Assembly (NCBI GenBank): GCA_030057555.1
Contig: JASGUU010000087.1
Location: forward strand, 1-64,000
DNA: 64,000 bases
DNA from: Bacillota bacterium
Lineage (GTDB): Bacteria > Bacillota > Clostridia > Saccharofermentanales > Fastidiosipilaceae
Direction: 5' to 3'
Part shown: positions 1 through 8,662 of the stretch, in pieces
Layout: every line of letters begins with the position of its first letter
How positions within the stretch are numbered: position 1 is the first letter of the stretch
Translations under genes and position numbers: made by a program
Notes under the pieces: model-generated
What the model was told of the DNA's origin: nothing
What the model saw: only the letters and a program-made list of their open reading frames with translations
Database searches by the model: none

Positions 1-118
1 AAACATCTGGTATTAGCAACCAAAGACGCCTTGAAGAGCCCGGTGCGGGAAAACCGCACGCCGGGTTCTGTGAGGGGCAGGCAGCTTCTTGAAAAAGAAG
101 CTGACCTGTCTACTCGAC
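1..118 (+). mobile_element. 3' end of a group II intron (domains V and VI)
   Basis: Positions 36-68 fold as a textbook group II domain V. GAGCCCGG (36-43) pairs with CCGGGTTC (61-68), a two-base CG bulge sits at 59-60, and TGCGG (44-48) pairs with CCGCA (54-58) around a GAAAA loop. The catalytic AGC triad is at 37-39. Domain VI follows: GAG (72-74) pairs with CTC (113-115), GGCAGG (76-81) with CCTGTC (105-110), and CAGCTTCTT with AAGAAGCTG. A112 is left unpaired six bases before the end TACTCGAC at 118 and is the candidate branch point. The rest of the intron, including any reverse transcriptase gene, lies upstream of the window. The 3' boundary is supported by comparison with the intact repeat unit at 12601-12621, which resumes as CAAAGTCCCC. 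Confidence 0.9.
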
Positions 119-290
119 AAAGTCCCCGTCTTGACCACAAAGGGGCCGTTTCTGGTCAACTTTGGGAGTTATCCAAAGAATAATTTGGAAAGCTCGCCAT
201 CTTGACCACAAAAGGTTCGTTTCTGGTCAAAACGAAGAGTAATCCAAAAAATAATTTGGAAAACTCGCCATCCTGACCATGAAGGGCGCG
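119..290 (+). repeat. 71-bp tandem hairpin repeat array, copy 1 (interrupted by the intron)
   Basis: Units recur with a period of exactly 71 bp: the landmark TTGACCA is at 131 and 202, and a variant CTGACCA is at 273. Each unit has two inverted repeats: TTGACCA...TGGTCAA around a 15-nt loop, and CCAAA...TTTGG around a short A/T loop. The same units occur at 12423-12630. The group II intron ends at the first base shared with the other array, so it appears to have inserted inside a unit. From about 291 to 488 the sequence is unique, with a GC-rich stretch at 288-335. No gene is recognised between here and 785. Confidence 0.85.
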
Positions 291-488
291 CACACCGCTG
301 CGCGGCGCGCTGGCCGTAGTGCGGCGCGCTGCTTGTCGGGATCGCCTTAAACTTACTGCTTCAGGTCAACAGAACCTGGATTGCTTCACTATCTCCTGGA
401 AAGTGCCAGGCTGTGCCAGGCATCCTCGCTGCCCGTTATTCTATCGGATATCGTTCACATTCCGGCAGCTTGTGAGGCTGATCGCCAC

Positions 489-610
489 GCGGGCAATGGG
501 AGAAGTGGTCTTCCAATTGCCCGCATACAGGCTGCGCTGAAACTCCGGTTTTACTGATATTTGAAAAAGGCTCAAAACAGGTTTTACTCATCCCGACAAA
601 TGTGACGTGC
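489..610 (+). repeat. Conserved noncoding tail of the 71-bp-array element, copy 1
   Basis: This block of about 122 nt matches 12665-12787 along its whole length and in both places follows a 71-bp array. It opens with a 36-nt hairpin whose outer stem GCGGGCAAT (489-497) pairs perfectly with ATTGCCCGC (516-524), with an inner GAAG/CTTC. The block ends in the motif CCCGACAAAT plus TGAYGTGC. The other copy keeps the hairpin with a compensatory pair change. Short ORFs through it are not conserved in frame. From 611 to 785 I see only the leader of the downstream gene. Confidence 0.75.
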
Positions 611-785
611 ACCCCCGCAGCATGGGGTCGTTGTTGAAGTGCATTTCGCGTGGTACACTGGGCAATCTATGTACATGCTGTGATCTGATGCCCAGGAAAC
701 GGCAGGAGTGCATTCGGGTGAAATGGTTCATATTGGTACTGGCATGTTCACTCATGTCCCTATCTGACGCTGCAGGGAGCCGCGC

Positions 786-1562
786 ATGAGACAGTTTTTT
801 CTCGCCCTGGGCGTTCTGGCCCTGATCTACTTCGCTCTCGTCGCATTGAGTATCGGTCTGGCGCCGGGTTTCCTCTACTTCTGGCTCATTCTCGCCCTGT
901 CCTGTTTCGCAGCGAGCCTCCTGCTGCGCTGGCTGCGTCGCCATCAGCGCCGCCTGCCCTACTGGCTGCGTGCCAGTATCATCACCGTGACTATCGCCAT
1001 GCTCGGTCTCTTCGGCTGGGTTCAGTACCGCATCATCTCGCAGTTTACCGCCGAGGTGCCGCAGGATCTCCCTGCCATTCTGGTTCTCGGTGCGCAGGTC
1101 TATCAGGATCGTACGCCTTCACCCATCCTCGCCGATCGCCTGGAGCGCGCGCGCGTCTACCTCGAGGAGGTGCCGACCGCAGTGGCGGTAACCAGCGGCG
1201 GCCGGGGTCCCGATGAGCCCTGTCCGGAGGGCGAGGCGATGGCCGACTGGCTCGAGTCCCGGGGTGTTTCAGCCTCACGTCTCAGCACTGAAACAGCCTC
1301 ACACAACACCGCCGAGAACATCCGTTTCTCCGAGCCCCTGCTGCGCGCCGCCTCCGGATCAGAGTCCTTCCGCTGCGGCATCGTGACCTCGAACTATCAC
1401 GGCCTGCGCGCGCTCGCGCTTGCCATGGCCGCCGGCTGGGATGAGACTTATCTGATCCCGGCTCCGAGCGACCCCCTCCTGCTGCCGCATAATCTGGTCC
1501 GTGAAGCCTTCGCCCTGCTGAAGGATCTCGTCGTTGGCAATCTCACCTCTCTCCCGTCATAG
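786..1562 (+). CDS. YdcF/SanA-like DUF218 membrane protein
   Basis: The protein has 258 residues. Three hydrophobic segments lie at roughly residues 3-22, 26-47 and 61-82, followed by a DUF218 domain of the ElyC/SanA/YdcF type. Visible motifs are AILVLGAQV near residue 98, the TSGGRGPDE turn, the ETASHNTAEN block and SNYHGLRAL near 202. These match the ordered conserved blocks of the family. Members are linked to cell-envelope integrity, but their chemistry is poorly defined and none is inferred here. The start is backed by GGGAG just upstream. It is followed by tkt after 90 nt, on the same strand. Confidence 0.85.
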   Translation: MRQFFLALGVLALIYFALVALSIGLAPGFLYFWLILALSCFAASLLLRWLRRHQRRLPYWLRASIITVTIAMLGLFGWVQYRIISQFTAEVPQDLPAILVLGAQVYQDRTPSPILADRLERARVYLEEVPTAVAVTSGGRGPDEPCPEGEAMADWLESRGVSASRLSTETASHNTAENIRFSEPLLRAASGSESFRCGIVTSNYHGLRALALAMAAGWDETYLIPAPSDPLLLPHNLVREAFALLKDLVVGNLTSLPS

Positions 1563-1652
1563 GCATATTCGATCCCGGTCGGCCGCCGGAGCATGCTAGA
1601 ATAGCCAAAAAGAGGAGGCGGCACGCTCCGCCCCGGACTTCTGGAGGTTCCC

Positions 1653-3659
1653 ATGCCCGATTGTAAACAGGATCAACTCGCCATTAATGCCGTGCGCATG
1701 CTGTCCGTGGATGCCGTACAGCAGGCCAACTCCGGCCATCCCGGCCTCCCTCTCGGTGCCGCCCCCATGGCCTATGAGCTCTGGGCGAAACACATGAACT
1801 TTGTGCCGTCAGATCCCGGCTGGCTCAACCGCGACCGCTTTATTCTGAGCGCCGGCCACGGCTCGATGCTGCTCTACTCTCTCCTCCACCTCTTTGACTA
1901 TGACCTTCCCATGGACGAGATCAGGCAGTTCCGTCAGTGGGGCTCGAAGACCCCGGGCCATCCCGAGTACGGCCACACCACCGGCGTCGAGGCGACAACC
2001 GGTCCTCTCGGCCAGGGTGTCTCGATGGCGGTCGGTATCGCCCTCGCCGAAGCCCATCTCGCCGCACGCTACAACCAGCCGGACTATCCCATCATCAATC
2101 ACTACACCTATGCCCTGGTCGGTGACGGCTGCCTGATGGAGGGCGTTTCGGCCGAGGCGGCGAGCTTCGCGGGAACCCTGGGCCTCGAGCGCCTCATCGT
2201 CCTCTACGACGACAACGAGATCACGATTGACGGCGACACCGACCTCGCCTTCCGTGAGGATGTCCCCGCGCGCTTCCGGGCCTATGGCTGGCATGTGCTG
2301 ACGGTCACGGACGCCAACGACACGGATGCGATCGGCGGCGCCATCGAGACGGCGAAGACCCATCGCGGCGCCCCCACCCTGATTGTGGTCCACTCGACCA
2401 TCGGCTACGGCTCGCCTCTCGCCGGCAGCGCAAAGACGCATGGCGCACCGCTCGGTGCGGAGAACATCGCGAAGACGCGCGAGACGCTCGGCTGGCCCGA
2501 GTCCGAGCCCTTCGTCATCCCCGAGGCCGTCCGCAGCACCATCCGCACCCATCTCGCCGCCAAGCGGCCCGCCTACGACGCCTGGCAGGAGCTGCGGGCG
2601 GACTATGAGACCCGGTTCCCGGAGCTCTACGCCGGACTGGCGCAGGAGACCGGCATCGACGGGTCCTGCGGCCATGCCGCCCGTGGTTTCTGCGACAGCG
2701 ACGACCTCTATGACTTCGAGGGAGCGATTGCGACGCGGAAGACCAGCGAGACCATGATCAACCGCATAGCCGCTCAGCTGCCCCAGTTTATCGGGGGCTC
2801 TGCCGACCTTGCCGCCTCAAACCTGACCACGATTAAAACGGACGGCTTCATCTCGAGCGAGGACTACGCTCCGCGCAACATCCACTTCGGTGTCCGCGAA
2901 TTTGCCATGGCCTGCATCTCGAACGGTCTCGCCCTGCACTCGGGGCTGCGCCCCTACTGCGCGACCTTCATGATCTTCAGCGATTACCTGAAGGCGGCGC
3001 TGCGCCTCTCGGCCCTGATGGAGGTACCGGTCATCTACGTCCTGACCCACGACAGCATCGGCGTCGGCGAGGACGGCCCGACCCACGAGCCGATTGAGCA
3101 GCTGGCGATGCTCCGCTCCACCCCGGGCATCTACACCTGGCGTCCGGCCGACGGCCGCGAGACGGCCGCCGCCTATGCCTTCACCCTGGGCCAGAATCGT
3201 CCCGCCGCCTTTGCCCTGACGCGGCAGAACCTGCCGACGCTCGAGGGCAGCGGCCGTGCCGCCCGGAACGGCGGCTACATCCTGCGTGATGCCGCCGGCG
3301 AGGGCGAGCTCGACATCATCCTCCTGGCGAGCGGCTCCGAGGTCGCCCCGGCGGTCGAAGCCTGGGAACGCCTCGAGGCCGAGGGCGTGCGCGCCCGTGT
3401 AGTTTCGATGCCTTCTATCGAGCGCTTCCTCGAGATGGATGCGGCATATCAGGACGAGGTCCTGCCCCCCGCCTGCCGCCGCCGCGTCGCGATGGAGGCC
3501 GGCGCCTCCGGACTCTGGTACCGCTTCACGGGCCTCGACGGCCGCGTGCTCGGCATCGACCGCTTCGGTGCCTCCGCGCCCGGCCCGCGCGTCTTCGCTG
3601 AGTACGGCATCACCGCCGACGCCATGTACGAGGCCGCGCGCGGGCTGCTCGACGCCTGA
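1653..3659 (+). CDS. tkt: Transketolase
   Basis: Full-length transketolase of 668 residues, the usual size. It is a thiamine-diphosphate enzyme that moves two-carbon ketol units between sugar phosphates in the non-oxidative pentose phosphate pathway. SGHPGLPLG sits near residue 27, the ThDP/metal motif GDGCLMEG at about 157, and the EDGPTHEP loop near 472. The start has a GGAGGT Shine-Dalgarno. The gene ends just before a strong intrinsic terminator at 3713-3740 and faces secF on the other strand. Confidence 0.97.
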   Translation: MPDCKQDQLAINAVRMLSVDAVQQANSGHPGLPLGAAPMAYELWAKHMNFVPSDPGWLNRDRFILSAGHGSMLLYSLLHLFDYDLPMDEIRQFRQWGSKTPGHPEYGHTTGVEATTGPLGQGVSMAVGIALAEAHLAARYNQPDYPIINHYTYALVGDGCLMEGVSAEAASFAGTLGLERLIVLYDDNEITIDGDTDLAFREDVPARFRAYGWHVLTVTDANDTDAIGGAIETAKTHRGAPTLIVVHSTIGYGSPLAGSAKTHGAPLGAENIAKTRETLGWPESEPFVIPEAVRSTIRTHLAAKRPAYDAWQELRADYETRFPELYAGLAQETGIDGSCGHAARGFCDSDDLYDFEGAIATRKTSETMINRIAAQLPQFIGGSADLAASNLTTIKTDGFISSEDYAPRNIHFGVREFAMACISNGLALHSGLRPYCATFMIFSDYLKAALRLSALMEVPVIYVLTHDSIGVGEDGPTHEPIEQLAMLRSTPGIYTWRPADGRETAAAYAFTLGQNRPAAFALTRQNLPTLEGSGRAARNGGYILRDAAGEGELDIILLASGSEVAPAVEAWERLEAEGVRARVVSMPSIERFLEMDAAYQDEVLPPACRRRVAMEAGASGLWYRFTGLDGRVLGIDRFGASAPGPRVFAEYGITADAMYEAARGLLDA

Positions 3660-3712
3660 GCCGCTGCTCCTGCGACGGCAGAGTCCTGCGATTTAGAGTC
3701 CTGAATATATGG

Positions 3713-3740
3713 CGGGCCGCCCCTGGAGGGCGGCCCGTTT
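3713..3740 (+). terminator. Intrinsic terminator of tkt
   Basis: A perfect 10-bp GC stem, CGGGCCGCCC (3713-3722) with GGGCGGCCCG (3728-3737), has a 5-nt loop and is followed by TTTCATTT. The T-rich tail is only on the plus strand, so it serves tkt rather than secF. Confidence 0.9.
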
Positions 3741-3781
3741 CATTTCATGGTTCTGATGTACAGGTGGCTGTCGGGATCGAC

Positions 3782-4801
3782 TCAGGACTCGTAGCCGCTG
3801 CGGCCTCCGCGCGTCTTCCACATGACCCAGAAGGGGGCGGCGAGGACGATCGAGCTGTAGGATCCGACCGCGATGCCGACCATCATGGGCAGGGTGAACT
3901 CGCGGATCGAATCGATGCCGTAGATGGCGGCACCGATATAGGCGACAAAGATCGCGAGAAAGGCACAGCCCGAGGTCGTCACCGAACGCGTCAGCGACTG
4001 CGTGATCGACATGTCGACGAGCTGGGCCAGTGTCATGTCGCGGCGGTACAGTTTCACGTTCTCACGGATGCGGTCGTAGATGACGATGGTGTCGTTGACC
4101 GACCAGCCGAGGATCGAGAGGATGACCGCGATCACGGTCTCGTTCAGCGGCGCCCGCATCGCGACAAAGACGAAGAAGGCGATGACGATGTCATGCAGCA
4201 GACAGAGCAGGGCAAAGACACCGGCGGAAGGCCCGGAGATGCTGCGGAAGCGGATCCAGACATAGACGACGATGAGAGCCGAGGCGATGAGCACGGCCGC
4301 CAGGCCCCGCATCAGGAGCTCGCGCCCGATGAAGGGTGAAACGGTCTCCACATCGCCGACCTCGATCCCGTTTTCGGGATAGGCCGCGTCGAGCGCCTCG
4401 CGGATGGTGGCCTGCTCCTCGGGACTGAGGGAGGCATCACCCGCGATGTTGACCACCAGGTTCTGGCTCCCGCTGGCAAAGTCGCGCGTCGTCTGCGCCG
4501 TCAGCGGGCGCCCGAGAGCATCCTCGATCAGGTTCTCGGCCTCCGTGGCGTCGATCTCACCGGTATAGCTGTACTGCAGGATGGAGCCGCCGCGGAACTG
4601 GATGTCGAGTTCTATACCGAAGACAAAACTCGAGATGATGCCGAGCAGGATCAGGACGAGGCTGACGGCGAGGAAGCGATAGCGGTGCTTCCAGTAGCTG
4701 AAGCGCGGAGCGGAGAGATAGCGCGTCGCGAGATTCTCACGCTCGGGGGCGGGATTCTGTTCACGGCGGGCCCGCTGCCGGCGACGAATGATCTCAGCCA
4801 T
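3782..4801 (-). CDS. secF: Protein translocase subunit SecF
   Basis: Membrane protein of 339 residues. One transmembrane segment lies near residue 40-60. A short extracytoplasmic P1 domain begins with the FRGGSILQY motif, followed by five segments in the C-terminal half, including the WSVNDTIVIYDRIREN signature of the SecD/SecF RND fold. With SecD it uses the proton-motive force to assist Sec-dependent export. It overlaps the end of secD by 8 nt (ATGGCTGA), so the two are translationally coupled. It is the last gene of the minus-strand operon that begins near 10.7 kb. Confidence 0.95.
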   Translation of the reverse strand: MAEIIRRRQRARREQNPAPERENLATRYLSAPRFSYWKHRYRFLAVSLVLILLGIISSFVFGIELDIQFRGGSILQYSYTGEIDATEAENLIEDALGRPLTAQTTRDFASGSQNLVVNIAGDASLSPEEQATIREALDAAYPENGIEVGDVETVSPFIGRELLMRGLAAVLIASALIVVYVWIRFRSISGPSAGVFALLCLLHDIVIAFFVFVAMRAPLNETVIAVILSILGWSVNDTIVIYDRIRENVKLYRRDMTLAQLVDMSITQSLTRSVTTSGCAFLAIFVAYIGAAIYGIDSIREFTLPMMVGIAVGSYSSIVLAAPFWVMWKTRGGRSGYES

Positions 4802-6119
4802 GACTGAAGGCCTCCTTTCCGTAGAGGGAGGCCGGCAGGAAGCTCGATGGTCTGCGCACGAAGGTCCAGGCCGTCAGCGAGCGACTCATGTGGTGCGACA
4901 GCGTCGCGCCGCAGACCAGATTGAGAATGACACCGACGAGCAGCGAGTAGCCGAAGGACAGCAGCGAGCCTGAACCGAAGATGATCAGGCAGATGGCCGA
5001 CACGGCCACGGTGACGTTGCCATCGAGAATCGACGAGAAGGCACGGTCGAAGCCGAGCTCCACAGCCTCACGGACAGTGGCACCGCCGCGCAGCTCCTCA
5101 CGGATGCGCTCGGCCACGATGACGTTGGCGTCCACGCCCATGCCAATCGAGAGGATGATGCCGGCGATGCCCTGCAGCGTCAGAGTCTGCTGCGGGATCG
5201 AGATCGAGAGCAGAATGCCGACGACCTGAGCCAGCAGAGCGAAGCTCGCGACCACACCGGAGATGCGGTAGCGCAGCATCAGGAAGACACACAGGAGCAG
5301 GAAGGCGATCGCTCCGGAGGCTATCATGACGTCGAGGGCGCGGGCACCGAGCTGCGGTGAAATCGAGCGGCTCGAGACCGCCTCGATGTCAAAGGGCAGG
5401 GCACCGGCGTTGATCTGCTGGGCGAGGCGCACGGCCTCCTCCGGCGTCGACATGCCGGTGATGATCGCGGAGCCGTCCGTAATCGCGGTCTGCACAACCG
5501 GCTCGCTGAGGACGATGTCATCCATCTTGATCGTGATCGCCTTGCCGATGTTGGCCGCCGTGGCCTCGGCGAAGGCTTCCTTCCCGACCTCGTTGAGCTC
5601 GAGGTGGACCACATTCTTCCCCTCCGGATCAACCCCGCCGGCTGCCTCAACGACCTGCGAACCGTCGAGCACCACCACGCCCGCCGGATCGACAAAGGTC
5701 AGCTGGGCTGTCGCGCCGAGCTCCTCGATCGCCTGATCCGGGTTGAAGTCAGTCTCGTCGCTGCGCCAGGGAAAGCGCACCGTGACCCGTCCGGTCGCGG
5801 GACTCGCGATGATGTCGCGGTCAAGCACATTGATATTGTCCAGGCGCGTCTCCATGATGCGGCGTATCGACGCCACCTGGGCATCCGTCGGCAGACCCTC
5901 GAGGCCCTTCGGCGCGAAAACCGCCTCCACACCGCCTCGAATGTCGATGCCAAAGCGCATGTCGCGTGCGCTCGAGAGCTGATGGTAGCCGCCACCCGCA
6001 CGGGGTATGCGGAGGCCCCAGATCGCCAGCAGCACGGCGAGAAAAATCACTCCGACGAGGATGAAGAACGTGCTCTTACGCGCCTTCTTCATCGTCTTCG
6101 GAAGCTTACGGCTTGCCAT
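4794..6119 (-). CDS. secD: Protein translocase subunit SecD
   Basis: Protein of 441 residues. An N-terminal transmembrane helix lies near 18-36, a large extracytoplasmic domain contains the FGIDIRGGVEAVF motif, and a C-terminal five-helix bundle follows from about residue 255, with the GMGVDANVIVAERIREE signature. The length suits the compact SecD of Gram-positive bacteria. It is encoded directly ahead of secF in the same transcript and follows malQ after a 68-nt gap that holds a small hairpin. Confidence 0.95.
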   Translation of the reverse strand: MASRKLPKTMKKARKSTFFILVGVIFLAVLLAIWGLRIPRAGGGYHQLSSARDMRFGIDIRGGVEAVFAPKGLEGLPTDAQVASIRRIMETRLDNINVLDRDIIASPATGRVTVRFPWRSDETDFNPDQAIEELGATAQLTFVDPAGVVVLDGSQVVEAAGGVDPEGKNVVHLELNEVGKEAFAEATAANIGKAITIKMDDIVLSEPVVQTAITDGSAIITGMSTPEEAVRLAQQINAGALPFDIEAVSSRSISPQLGARALDVMIASGAIAFLLLCVFLMLRYRISGVVASFALLAQVVGILLSISIPQQTLTLQGIAGIILSIGMGVDANVIVAERIREELRGGATVREAVELGFDRAFSSILDGNVTVAVSAICLIIFGSGSLLSFGYSLLVGVILNLVCGATLSHHMSRSLTAWTFVRRPSSFLPASLYGKEAFSHG

Positions 6120-6150
6120 TTATTTCATCCACGACCTTTCCGGGGATTTG

Positions 6151-6169
6151 GCGCCTCCATCGGAGGCGC
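6151..6169 (-). other. Hairpin between malQ and secD
   Basis: GCGCCTCC (6151-6158) and GGAGGCGC (6162-6169) form a perfect 8-bp stem with a 3-nt loop. No T-run follows on either strand, so it is more likely an RNA-processing or stability element, or a weak attenuator, than a terminator. Confidence 0.5.
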
Positions 6170-6187
6170 ACATACCCGGTTATCTTA

Positions 6188-7750
6188 TCACAGCGATTCT
6201 GCCGTCTCCACGCTGCGTGCCGCCTGAATGCCGGCGTGACGGTCATAGATGCGGCCGAGGTCGGCGAGCCAGGCGAAGTCGATGCCTTCGAGGGCATACT
6301 GTGTCACCCGGAAGCGCCAGCAGTCCTCGGGCTGACCCGGTACATTCATCCTGGTATCCGAGCCGAAGCCGAGCAGATCCTGGATGGGTACGCAGGCAAA
6401 GTCCGCCACCGAGGCCCAGAGCATCCGGACAAAGGCGCGGCAGACGGGCGAGCCCGAACCGCCCTTTCGCCAGTCGGCCTCCTCCGGGAAGCCTACGTAT
6501 TCGAGGGCGAAGCGGCGCTCCTCCTCATTCGTATTCCAGAGCCAGCCAAAGAGTGTGTCGTTGTCATGGGTTCCGGTGTAGGCGCAGCTGTTGGCCTTCC
6601 AGCGATGCGGGCGACTCGTCCCGTAATCACCGGGACTCAGCGAAAACTGCAGCACCTGCATCCCGGGGTAGCCCGAGTCGGCGAGCAGTTTGTGTACGTC
6701 ATCCGAGAGGCCCCCGAGATCCTCGGCGACGATGTCGACATCGCCGAGTGCGGCCCGGACCGCCTCCAGCAGTTCCATACCAGGTCCCGGTCTCCAGCTC
6801 CCTTCACGCGCTGTCTCGGATGTCGCAGGGATGGCCCAGTAGGAGGCGAGGGCGCGGAAGTGGTCGATGCGCAGGCGGTCATAGATCTCATGCGCATGCT
6901 CGATGCGGCGGATCCACCAGCCGTAGCCGTCTGCACGCATGGCGTCCCAGTCATACAGGGTATTGCCCCAGCGCTGGCCGTCGGCAGAGAAGTAGTCCGG
7001 CGGCACACCGGCGACCTCCTCAGGCTCGAGTTTCTCATTGAGAGCGAAGAGCTCCGGATGCGTCCAGACATCACTTGAATCGTCCGAAACATAAAAGGGC
7101 AGGTCACCGAAGATGCGCACGCCGCGCTCATTGGCATAGGCGCGCAGCGCCAGCCACTGGCGGCGGAAGACCCACTGGCCGAAGGCGATGAAGTTGATCT
7201 GCTGCTCATGTTCCTCGCGGAAGCGGGCGAGCGTGGCGGGATCGCGGCGTTTGAGGTCATCCGGCCACTCCCACCAGGGCAGACCCTCAAGCTCCTCCCG
7301 GATACAGCGGAAGATGGCATAGTCGAGCAGCCAGTCCTCCGACTTCAGAAAGTCCTGCACTTCCCGCATGCCATCCTCATCCAGCCGCGAGAAGGCCTGG
7401 CCCAGATAGCGCTGGCTGTTGGAGTGCACGAAAGCATAGTCGGTCAGATAGCCGTCATCAAAGCTCATATAGTCGCGCAGCTCGTGTTCCTCGAGCAGGC
7501 CGAGCTCCTCCTCGATCTCGCGCGGATCACAGAGCCAGGTGTTTCCGGCGAAGGTTGAGTAGCACTTATAGGGGGAATTGTCGCGCGGGTTGTCCTCGGC
7601 CGGCTGTGTCAGCGGCAGCACCTGCCACCAGCCGATGCCGGCTTCCGACAGGCGGTCGATGAAATCGCGCGCCTCCTGTCCCATTGTCCCAATGCCAAAG
7701 GGCCCGGGCAGTGAAGTCACATGCAGCAGAATGCCGGCTGAACGTTCCAT
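6188..7750 (-). CDS. malQ: 4-alpha-glucanotransferase (amylomaltase, GH77)
   Basis: Protein of 520 residues in the size range of compact GH77 enzymes. It transfers maltooligosaccharide segments between alpha-1,4-glucans in maltodextrin and glycogen metabolism. The three catalytic acids sit in recognisable motifs in order: the nucleophile Asp in RIDHFR near residue 295, the acid/base Glu in AEDLG near 342, and Asp in THDND near 395. The substrate-binding SPYKCYSTFAGN block is near residue 59. Its start is 3 nt from the stop of the DUF368 gene, so they share a transcript. Coupling to secDF looks like operon convenience rather than shared function. Confidence 0.95.
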   Translation of the reverse strand: MERSAGILLHVTSLPGPFGIGTMGQEARDFIDRLSEAGIGWWQVLPLTQPAEDNPRDNSPYKCYSTFAGNTWLCDPREIEEELGLLEEHELRDYMSFDDGYLTDYAFVHSNSQRYLGQAFSRLDEDGMREVQDFLKSEDWLLDYAIFRCIREELEGLPWWEWPDDLKRRDPATLARFREEHEQQINFIAFGQWVFRRQWLALRAYANERGVRIFGDLPFYVSDDSSDVWTHPELFALNEKLEPEEVAGVPPDYFSADGQRWGNTLYDWDAMRADGYGWWIRRIEHAHEIYDRLRIDHFRALASYWAIPATSETAREGSWRPGPGMELLEAVRAALGDVDIVAEDLGGLSDDVHKLLADSGYPGMQVLQFSLSPGDYGTSRPHRWKANSCAYTGTHDNDTLFGWLWNTNEEERRFALEYVGFPEEADWRKGGSGSPVCRAFVRMLWASVADFACVPIQDLLGFGSDTRMNVPGQPEDCWRFRVTQYALEGIDFAWLADLGRIYDRHAGIQAARSVETAESL

Positions 7751-7753
7751 GAT

Positions 7754-8662
7754 TTACCTCCCCGCCGTCTCGGATACGGCGGCCTCCTTTGCGTAGCGGG
7801 TCTCAAGGCGGCTGAAGAGAAGCGAAGCCACGAGGCCCAGGCCGAAGAGCAAAACGCACAGCAGCAGACTGATTTCTGCCGCCATGCCCGTCGCGGCCAC
7901 ACCAGCGGGTGTAAAGGCCGGAAAAACAATGGTCGGGAAGATCGCGAGCGAGGAGCCGACGACCGTGCCCAGAATGATGTGGTAGATCGTGCTGTAGTGC
8001 CGCGTGATGAGCCAGTGGACGAATTTTGACAGCAGGGCGATGACGCCGGCCAGGCCGAGGGCGAGAGGCAGCAGCACCGAAAAGTCGAGGGCCTCGATGC
8101 CGGCCGCCATCTTCTGATAGAGGCCAAGATACATCAGGAAGTTCGAGGGCGAGAGGCCCGGCACGATGAAGCCGAGGCCGACGAGGGCACCGGAGAGAAC
8201 CCAGAGGGCGAAGTTCGGTTCAAGGTCGGTAAACTGCCGGTCGCCGAGAAGCATCATGACGAGGACGAGCGTGGCCGCCGCGAGAAAGGCGACGATGTCG
8301 CCGGGGCCGCGGCCCTGCCGTTTGGCGTCGCGGTTCAGCGTCGGCAGGGTACCCGCAACAAAGCCGATGAAGAGGGTGACGAAGAGAGCCTCATAGGTCT
8401 CGAAGGCGCGTTTGACGAAGATCGAGAACAAAAAGACACCGAGCAGGCCGCCGATTCCGATGGGCAGGAAGAAGAGGAAATCCTCGAAGAAGCGCCGCCG
8501 CAGGTTGGCGAGGAAGGCGATCAGACGGTCATAGACACCGAAGACGACCATCAGGACACCGCCGGAGAGACCCGGCACGATCGCACCCACGCCAATCAGG
8601 AAGCCCTTGGCCACACGCCAGAGCCAGTCGGCCAGAGGCTTCTGGTTGTCAGACGAATTCAT
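7754..8662 (-). CDS. DUF368 family membrane protein (PopT-like undecaprenyl-phosphate flippase)
   Basis: Polytopic membrane protein of 302 residues. It has the two inverted-repeat signatures of DUF368: GVGAIVPGLSGG near residue 26 and GLGFIVPGLSPSN near residue 162. About eight hydrophobic segments can be counted. Members (PopT) have been reported to return undecaprenyl phosphate across the membrane for cell-wall precursor synthesis, and that role is inferred here by family. It overlaps the upstream NYN gene by 4 nt and precedes malQ by 3 nt. Confidence 0.88.
   Translation of the reverse strand: MNSSDNQKPLADWLWRVAKGFLIGVGAIVPGLSGGVLMVVFGVYDRLIAFLANLRRRFFEDFLFFLPIGIGGLLGVFLFSIFVKRAFETYEALFVTLFIGFVAGTLPTLNRDAKRQGRGPGDIVAFLAAATLVLVMMLLGDRQFTDLEPNFALWVLSGALVGLGFIVPGLSPSNFLMYLGLYQKMAAGIEALDFSVLLPLALGLAGVIALLSKFVHWLITRHYSTIYHIILGTVVGSSLAIFPTIVFPAFTPAGVAATGMAAEISLLLCVLLFGLGLVASLLFSRLETRYAKEAAVSETAGR

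Noticed and set aside
119-290. CRISPR array
   Set aside because: Units are contiguous 71-bp tandem repeats with no alternation of conserved repeat and unique spacer, and no cas genes are present. The same holds for the 60-bp array.
588-944. 118-codon minus-strand ORF at the left end
   Set aside because: It overlaps the start of the ydcF-like gene and the noncoding tail, and has no domain or ribosome site.
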